The position numbers were made by a program, and so were the translations under genes. The notes beneath the pieces are model-generated. The model was not told the DNA's origin. It did no database searches and worked only from the letters and a program-made list of their open reading frames with translations. A stretch of DNA of 45,543 nt from Thiomicrorhabdus sp041583835 (lineage in GTDB: Bacteria; Pseudomonadota; Gammaproteobacteria; Thiomicrospirales; Thiomicrospiraceae): positions 1 through 45,543 of the forward strand of contig NZ_JBFHFC010000020.1 in NCBI RefSeq assembly GCF_041583835.1. Direction: 5' to 3'. Of this stretch, positions 40,132 through 45,543 are shown in pieces; position 1 is the stretch's first letter; each line of letters opens with the position of its first letter.

Positions 40132-42252
40132 ATGTATAAAAATAAAAAGATGAATAGCATTCGAATTAAAAGTTCGATTCCTACCGTGACATTAGCGGTT
40201 TCAATGATCGTTTTGTTAGGAGTCGCTTATTGGATGTTAAAAATGCAGGAGCATTCTATAAAGCTACAGGCGGATAAATTTATTCAGTCCATTTCATTGA
40301 CGCTCAATGCGGATCGAGACCTTTATCAGGCGAAAGTAGCCGAGTTAAATTTATTGGCCAACTATGGCTCGGCAGAGAAAAATGAGGGTTCGCGGCTTGA
40401 GAATGCTCAACAGGTTTCTGATCGTTACGCCAAATATACGGAGCATATGAAAGATTATCCCGATGTATTGGCTAAATCGGATGGTTTTAAATCTGACTTT
40501 GAGGCCTGGAAAAATCAATCGGACAAACTGGTTGCCGCCATCGGTCAAGCGGATGAAGCGGCAATCATGGCGCTGCGTAAGGACGAAGATAAGAAATTTT
40601 CTGCATTACGAGACAATCTTGATGTAGCGGGTGAGGCCGCATTATTAAAGTCTGTTGAGATGCGTGAACAGCTCGAGAAACAACTTACTCAATTCAAAAC
40701 GATTGCCATTGTCATATTGGGTTTGATTCTGCTTGGCGCTCTGTGGATTGGTTATTCCATTCCTAAAAACATTTCCAGACAGCTACAAAAAACCATCGAC
40801 GCCGCAAATGCCATTGCAGCAGGTGATCTATCCAACACCATCGAAACGAATGCGACGGATGAGACAGGCCAGTTATTGAATTCGATGAAGCGCATGCAGG
40901 ATACCATTCAATTGCTTTTGCACGATATGAACCGTATGTCCGAAGAACATGATGCCGGTGACATCGATGTTGTGGTAGACGAAAGTAAATTCCAAGGCGA
41001 CTATAAAAAAATGGCTGCAGCGATCAATGCGATGGTCAGCGACCATATCAGCATGAATAAAAAATCCATGGCCGTATTCAAGTCTTTCGGCAATGGTGAC
41101 TTTGATGCCGATATGGAGAAATTGCCGGGTAAAAAAGCCTTTATCAACGAAAGCATCGAGACGGTTCGAAGTAACCTCAAAGCCATTACCGACGATACCG
41201 ATATGCTGATCCAGGCCGTGGCTGATGGCGAGCTTGATAAGTTGGCCAATTCCGATAAGTTCCAGGGTGACTGGAAACGAATGATTGAAGGCGTCAATCA
41301 GATTTTGGCCGGTATGGTGAAACCGCTCAATGAAGCCATTGGTGTGTTGGTGGAAATCGAGCAGGGGAATCTAACTAAGACGGTGGCCGGCGATTACAAA
41401 GGCCAACTGGGCGAGTTTAAACAAACGGTCAACAATACGGTTGCTAAACTGTCGAGTGTCATTAACCAGACAGTTGAAGCTTCGCAGATTGTTTCTCAGG
41501 GTGCACAAGAAGTTGCGCAGGGAGCCATGGATTTAAGTTCACGCGTACAGGAGCAGGCTGCGGCCATTGAGCAAACATCCGCCACCATGGAAGAAATCAC
41601 GTCCAGCGTCCAGCACAATGCACAGCATGCCAAAGACGCTTCGGATGTGGTGCGTACGGTGCAACGTCAGTCCAATACCGGTTCCAAGGTAATGGGGCAA
41701 ACCATCGAAGCCATGAATGCCATTCAGGAATCCAGTCATAAGATTTCCGACATTGTCACTTTGATTGACGGCATTGCTTTCCAAACTAACCTATTGGCGC
41801 TTAATGCCGCCGTTGAAGCCGCGCGAGCCGGTGAGCACGGACGTGGTTTTGCAGTGGTGGCCAGTGAAGTCCGTTCTTTGTCTCAAAAATCTGCCGATGC
41901 TGCCAGAGAAATTACAACCTTGATTTCTGAAAGTGTCGACCGTATCGATCAAGGAACGAAACTGGCATCCGAATCAAGTGAAGTGCTTTCTGCTATTAAC
42001 AAGTCAATTGATGACGTTGTGGAAGTGGTAGAGCAGATCGAACTGGCATCCAGTCAACAGATGGAAGGAATCGAGCAGGTTCATAAAGCGGTCGGTCAAA
42101 TTGATGGTGTAACACAACAAAATGCAGCTCTGATAGAAGAGACCGCCGCAGCCGCCGACAGCATGAGTGAGCAGGCCGAACGTCTGAATCGTGACATGGC
42201 TTTCTTCAAAATACAATCAGCCGAGACTGAAGTGAGACAGTTGCCGGTCTGA
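40132..42252 (+). CDS. methyl-accepting chemotaxis protein with a poly-HAMP region
   Basis: The 706-residue chemoreceptor has helix TM1 (about 15-36), a periplasmic helical domain of about 150 residues, and TM2 (190-208). A first HAMP domain (about 211-265) is followed by about 165 residues that look like one or two further HAMP-like units. These contain repeated AxxxGxxD patterns such as FGNGDFDADM, VADGELDKLA and IEQGNLTKTV. The C-terminal signalling hairpin carries GEHGRGFAVVASEVR near 566-580, the CheA/CheW contact tip. The tail lacks a CheR-binding pentapeptide. AAGGAAGG lies eight bases before the ATG. The ligand is unknown, and no che genes are near. Confidence 0.92.
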   Translation: MYKNKKMNSIRIKSSIPTVTLAVSMIVLLGVAYWMLKMQEHSIKLQADKFIQSISLTLNADRDLYQAKVAELNLLANYGSAEKNEGSRLENAQQVSDRYAKYTEHMKDYPDVLAKSDGFKSDFEAWKNQSDKLVAAIGQADEAAIMALRKDEDKKFSALRDNLDVAGEAALLKSVEMREQLEKQLTQFKTIAIVILGLILLGALWIGYSIPKNISRQLQKTIDAANAIAAGDLSNTIETNATDETGQLLNSMKRMQDTIQLLLHDMNRMSEEHDAGDIDVVVDESKFQGDYKKMAAAINAMVSDHISMNKKSMAVFKSFGNGDFDADMEKLPGKKAFINESIETVRSNLKAITDDTDMLIQAVADGELDKLANSDKFQGDWKRMIEGVNQILAGMVKPLNEAIGVLVEIEQGNLTKTVAGDYKGQLGEFKQTVNNTVAKLSSVINQTVEASQIVSQGAQEVAQGAMDLSSRVQEQAAAIEQTSATMEEITSSVQHNAQHAKDASDVVRTVQRQSNTGSKVMGQTIEAMNAIQESSHKISDIVTLIDGIAFQTNLLALNAAVEAARAGEHGRGFAVVASEVRSLSQKSADAAREITTLISESVDRIDQGTKLASESSEVLSAINKSIDDVVEVVEQIELASSQQMEGIEQVHKAVGQIDGVTQQNAALIEETAAAADSMSEQAERLNRDMAFFKIQSAETEVRQLPV

Positions 42253-42303
42253 AGTCATTGAAATAAAAAAGTAATTGTAATAATTACTAGTTCTGTTATA
42301 ACT

Positions 42304-42333
42304 AAAACCCGCGCCTAAGTCGCGGGTTTTTTT
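42304..42333 (+). terminator. intrinsic terminator after the chemoreceptor gene
   Basis: AAAACCCGCG (42304-42313), a seven-base loop, CGCGGGTTTT (42321-42330) and further T: a 10-bp perfect stem. Confidence 0.9.
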
Positions 42334-42500
42334 ATACCTTAATTTTATGTCGTTGTATCCAGTACGGAATATTGGCTGAGGCGGCTATATGAACACTATT
42401 TTGACAGGTTGAATTGAATAAACGTGAAAACAGATTCTGCTCTACAGTTGAGTAGGGAATTTAATTTTCCCTGTATCCGAATATTCTTAAAGGAATAAGA

Positions 42501-44141
42501 ATGTACGACTTCCGACATTTTCGAATAGGCAGAACGCTGCGGTTTATGTTCCTTTTAATAAGCCTCGTCTTTTCAGCTAACGCTTATGCACAAATCGAAA
42601 ATACTGGTTGGAAGCTGTATAGCATTGATAAGTTTCAATCATTTGATCCTCATCAACCGGAGTCTCGATATAACCTGCAAGAAGTAGAAGGCATTTCTTT
42701 GGTTGGCGGACATTACCTTTATTCCGGCGAGGTGAGCATCGATCATGCCGACGATTATGTGATCGACTTCAAAAACACCTCCGCCATAGACCGCTTTTCC
42801 TTTTATATTTACGATCAACAAAACAAACTGATTGCCACCGCATCGGGTGGTATCGGCAGTACGGAACCCAATCCGTTTTTTCTTCGTCACGGTCGTCCTT
42901 TTCATCTAGAACCCGGGCAGTATAAGTTGCTAGCGGAAGTTTCTTCTCCTTACTTCATTGCCCAGCCGGTTCCTTACGTCAACACGCTCGCCAAATACCG
43001 GCAGGAGATCAAACTGGGTAATGCGATCGTGTTGATCGGCCTTGGTATCTTTCTCTCCATGGGGATTTATTACGGTGCGCTGTCTTTTGCCCGCTCGCGT
43101 AATACCGAGGTGCTTTACGCCATATTCATATTTTCAAATTTGATGTTTAATGCCGGCGCACATCAGGTTTTAGCCCAATTGTTTGATCTGCATAATTTTT
43201 ATCTGATTTCCTTTCCCATCCTTATTTCCAATTTTGTGTATGTACTCTTTGTTATGAAACTTTTGGAAATACAGTCTGGTAAAAATAAGAAACTGTTCTT
43301 TATCGGCGTCGTGGCTCTTGTCGTATTGGCTGTATTTGCATTGTTTGGCATGTTGTCTCCGAATTGGGTCAATGAGATGGCGCGTTTCGGTGTATGGGTG
43401 TTCCTGCTATATGGGCTGATTGCGGGGGTTGCCCGATCATTTCAGGGGAGCGTTGCGGCACGTTTGTATCTGTTTGCTCTGATGGTGTTCATCGGGCTTG
43501 CCAGTATGGCCACACTGCCGACACAATTGAGTTCGGATACCATCTACGTCGAACACTATGGACTGGCCGCTATCGCGATGGAAGTTATCCTGCTCGCGTT
43601 GGTGCTGACTTATCAGGTCGGCGAACTTTACCGTGAACGCATGAAAATGCTGCTTCGTCTCGATCACAGTAAGAAATTGGCGCATACCGATGCCGTCACC
43701 CAAATTCCGAACCGTTACGCGCTGGAAGTCGAACTGACCTCAATCGGACCGGATTCCTCTTTAACCTACATCGATATGGACAACCTTAAGTTCTACAACG
43801 ACCGTTACGGCCATGCAAAGGGTGACGAACTGCTGACGACGTTTGCCACATTGATGCAACAAGGTATGGATGAGGAAGGGTGTATTTACCGTGTGGGCGG
43901 TGACGAATTTGCGGTCATTTGCCGAGACGGTAATGAGAAAAAGGTGCAGGCGCTTATAAATAGGGTTGTTGATGAAATGAGAGAAGCCGGTTTTGAAAAC
44001 GTCGGCGTCAGTGCTGGTGTGGCCTTTGTGCGTGAAGCGGAAAATACGTCGGAGTTGAAGCACCTGGCCGATATGCGAATGTACCAAAATAAAATGAAAC
44101 GAAAAACAGAAAATCATCACATGGCCGATATGGAGAGATAA
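42501..44141 (+). CDS. diguanylate cyclase with 7TM (7TMR-DISM-like) sensor (GGDEF)
   Basis: The 546-residue protein has a signal peptide ending SANAYA (about residue 30) and a periplasmic domain of about 140 residues. Seven membrane helices (about 172-375) match 7TMR-DISM. The short linker and GGDEF domain show DAVTQIPNRYAL, YIDMDNLKFYNDRYGHAKGD and RVGGDEF. Catalysis should be intact. The bases before GGDEF (DEEGCIY) lack RxxD, so no product-inhibition site. The usual D-x-D-x-F-K is DMDNLKF. AAAGGA precedes the ATG at good distance. The stop codon lies two bases before the next ATG, so it is coupled to the membrane protein downstream. Confidence 0.9.
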   Translation: MYDFRHFRIGRTLRFMFLLISLVFSANAYAQIENTGWKLYSIDKFQSFDPHQPESRYNLQEVEGISLVGGHYLYSGEVSIDHADDYVIDFKNTSAIDRFSFYIYDQQNKLIATASGGIGSTEPNPFFLRHGRPFHLEPGQYKLLAEVSSPYFIAQPVPYVNTLAKYRQEIKLGNAIVLIGLGIFLSMGIYYGALSFARSRNTEVLYAIFIFSNLMFNAGAHQVLAQLFDLHNFYLISFPILISNFVYVLFVMKLLEIQSGKNKKLFFIGVVALVVLAVFALFGMLSPNWVNEMARFGVWVFLLYGLIAGVARSFQGSVAARLYLFALMVFIGLASMATLPTQLSSDTIYVEHYGLAAIAMEVILLALVLTYQVGELYRERMKMLLRLDHSKKLAHTDAVTQIPNRYALEVELTSIGPDSSLTYIDMDNLKFYNDRYGHAKGDELLTTFATLMQQGMDEEGCIYRVGGDEFAVICRDGNEKKVQALINRVVDEMREAGFENVGVSAGVAFVREAENTSELKHLADMRMYQNKMKRKTENHHMADMER

Positions 44142-44143
44142 CC

Positions 44144-45319
44144 ATGTATTCACCGAAAAAAGGTTTGCTAGTACCGATATTTATCTTAACGATCGTACCG
44201 CTAATCGCTTCATGGTTTGCCTATGCCGACCACTTGCCACCGGGATTTGGCGTATTTCCTCCCTTGCAGATAACCGATCCGCCGACGCCCGGCTTCAATA
44301 TCTGGGTATTTCTTGTATTGTTGGTCGTCGAGATTTTTCTGACCGCTTTTCTACTGTTTCCGCAAAAATTCGGTTTCAAACCCGTTCCGGCACCAGCACC
44401 TTATGACCGCAAGGCTTTGCCTTGGTGGTTTTGGTTGGGAGCGGCGGTCATGCTGGTTTTCTGGTATCTCATGTGGGCACGCCCGGAACCGTTAATGGAA
44501 CTGGTTTATTTTGCCTTCACGCCGCTCTGGTGGGGATTTATTACCGTGATCGACGGGTTGGTGTATTCGAGAAGCGGCGGTTACTCGCTCATGAGCAAGA
44601 AACCGAAACTGTTTCTAATCACTATAGTCGTGTCGTTGTTCGCCTGGTACTACTTCGAGTATTTCGACTACTTCGCATTGGGCAATTGGTACTACCCGAA
44701 TTCGGTGTTGATTCCGGAACTGTCACACACAACCGTCGTGATACTGTTTCTGGTTGCTTACACCACTGTCTGGCCTGCCGTGTTTGAGTGGTACACCTTG
44801 TTGCATACTTTCCCGAAACTGGCCGTCAAATACTCGGACGGACCTAAAATCAGCCTGCCGGGCTACCCGATGTTAATTATCGGCTTGGCACTGATGGCGA
44901 TTATGGTGTTCTACCCATATCCATTCTTCTGGGCGCTTTGGATCGGTATCATGCTGGCCTTTGCCGGAGTATTGGTCATCATGAATATTCCGTCACCCAT
45001 CAGTGAACTTGCAAAGGGGAACTGGAGCCCGATGATACTGATTGCTTTGTCTTCCTTGTTCAACGGCTTCTTTTGGGAAATGTGGAACTACGGCAGCGCC
45101 CACCCGACAGACCCGGTTTCAAATCCCAACTACTGGGTGTATGACGTGCCTTACGTGAATGTCATTCACATCTTCTCGGAAATGCCGCTGGAAGGCTACT
45201 TCGGTTACCTGGCGTTCGGCTTACTCGTATGGCTGATGTTCATATGGGCAGGAAAGGTGTTTGGCTTTGAGACCTACTTGCTGAAAGAAGGTGAGCGCAA
45301 GTATGACAGTGAGGTTTGA
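44144..45319 (+). CDS. aromatic-rich polytopic membrane protein, unknown
   Basis: The 391-residue protein has about ten membrane helices and is very rich in Trp, Tyr and Phe. Notable motifs are WYYFEYFDYFALGNWYYPN (about 166-184), FFWEMWNYGSAHP and YWVYDVPY, then FSEMPLEGYFGYLAFG near the C-terminus. The W-x-x-WNY...W-x-Y-x-VP...EMP-x-x-GY-x-GY-x-x-F pattern recurs in uncharacterised bacterial membrane proteins and faintly recalls lycopene cyclase-type folds; no function can be named. GGAGA precedes the ATG. Its start lies two bases after the GGDEF gene's stop, so the pair should be made together. Confidence 0.8.
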   Translation: MYSPKKGLLVPIFILTIVPLIASWFAYADHLPPGFGVFPPLQITDPPTPGFNIWVFLVLLVVEIFLTAFLLFPQKFGFKPVPAPAPYDRKALPWWFWLGAAVMLVFWYLMWARPEPLMELVYFAFTPLWWGFITVIDGLVYSRSGGYSLMSKKPKLFLITIVVSLFAWYYFEYFDYFALGNWYYPNSVLIPELSHTTVVILFLVAYTTVWPAVFEWYTLLHTFPKLAVKYSDGPKISLPGYPMLIIGLALMAIMVFYPYPFFWALWIGIMLAFAGVLVIMNIPSPISELAKGNWSPMILIALSSLFNGFFWEMWNYGSAHPTDPVSNPNYWVYDVPYVNVIHIFSEMPLEGYFGYLAFGLLVWLMFIWAGKVFGFETYLLKEGERKYDSEV

Positions 45320-45334
45320 AAAAGTAGTTTACAT

Positions 45335-45352
45335 GCTCACCTGGAAGTGAGC
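45335..45352. repeat. short dyad after the membrane protein gene
   Basis: GCTCAC (45335-45340) and GTGAGC (45347-45352) form a six-bp hairpin with a six-base loop and no T-tract. It is a doubtful terminator or a small operator. Confidence 0.35.
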
Positions 45353-45408
45353 TGGAAAATAGGTTTGAATGAAATGCTTAAAATTAACCTGTTTATTGTG
45401 AGCGTGAT

Positions 45409-45543
45409 ATGCCTGAACTAAATTCTTCACATCTCTATGATGAAATCAGAACTTTTCGAAAGTTGTCGGGTTCTATTGGTGAGCTTTCCGTGAATGCATT
45501 TGAAGCTGTTTACGGCTCTGAGGATGCCGCCAATGCTAAAGGG
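45409..45543 (+). CDS. 5' end of an unidentified gene (partial)
   Basis: An ATG at 45409 opens a frame that runs past the window edge, giving 45 residues from MPELNSSHLYDEI to DAANAKG. It has no signal peptide or membrane helix. The Shine-Dalgarno is poor (GTGAGCGTGAT just upstream). No family was recognised in the visible part, so function is left open. Confidence 0.55.
   Translation, partial: MPELNSSHLYDEIRTFRKLSGSIGELSVNAFEAVYGSEDAANAKG

Overview
The window reads as chromosomal DNA of a gammaproteobacterium. The best guess is a sulfur-oxidising autotroph of the Thiomicrospira / Hydrogenovibrio / Thiomicrorhabdus group. This rests on gammaproteobacterial gene pairs (hrpA-hrpB; bamD divergent from rluD-pgeF, as around E. 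coli yfiO-rluD-yfiH), an ETHE1-type persulfide dioxygenase, sucCD standing alone without sucAB, several GGDEF proteins and a Neisseria/Ralstonia-like pyruvate dehydrogenase locus. The genus is an inference. No rRNA, tRNA, insertion sequence, prophage or CRISPR array was seen.

Layout. 1-8.5 kb: class I methyltransferase, persulfide dioxygenase, and the tandem DExH helicases hrpA and hrpB. 8.5-20.3 kb is the most accessory-like part. It holds a secreted FmdE-like protein, a 7TM GGDEF protein, a small membrane protein, an ArsP_1-type permease with a membrane-anchored cysteine-pair-repeat/thioredoxin fusion, and a lipoprotein cytochrome c. It continues with a VF530-family protein, a glycosyltransferase, cobO/btuR, three small exported proteins, and a second GGDEF protein overlapping fkpB. 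20.3-33.5 kb is housekeeping: PP0621-like zinc protein, sucCD, nadE, bamD, rluD, pgeF, a Kef-type antiporter, nadC, ampD, a small four-cysteine protein, a flavodoxin, a HAD phosphatase and rppH. 33.5-40 kb: aceE-aceF-lpdA. 40-45.5 kb: a chemoreceptor, a third GGDEF protein translationally coupled to an unknown polytopic membrane protein, and the 5' end of an unidentified gene.

How the genes work together. The PDH cluster encodes the whole complex, with one lipoyl domain on E2 and another on E3, and a hairpin terminator between aceE and aceF. The permease plus Cys-rich/thioredoxin pair looks like a self-contained metal or metalloid handling unit and is the best candidate for an undescribed system. 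Three diguanylate cyclases, all without a canonical RxxD inhibition site, and one poly-HAMP chemoreceptor point to lifestyle and motility signalling. Most operons end in clear hairpin-plus-T-tract terminators.

Many first in-frame codons are not the likely starts. Better starts, chosen from Shine-Dalgarno spacing and family alignment from memory, are given for the dioxygenase, hrpA, hrpB, the permease, VF530, bamD, pgeF, nadC, rppH, aceF and others. Family assignments come from motif recognition by eye; no database search was possible.
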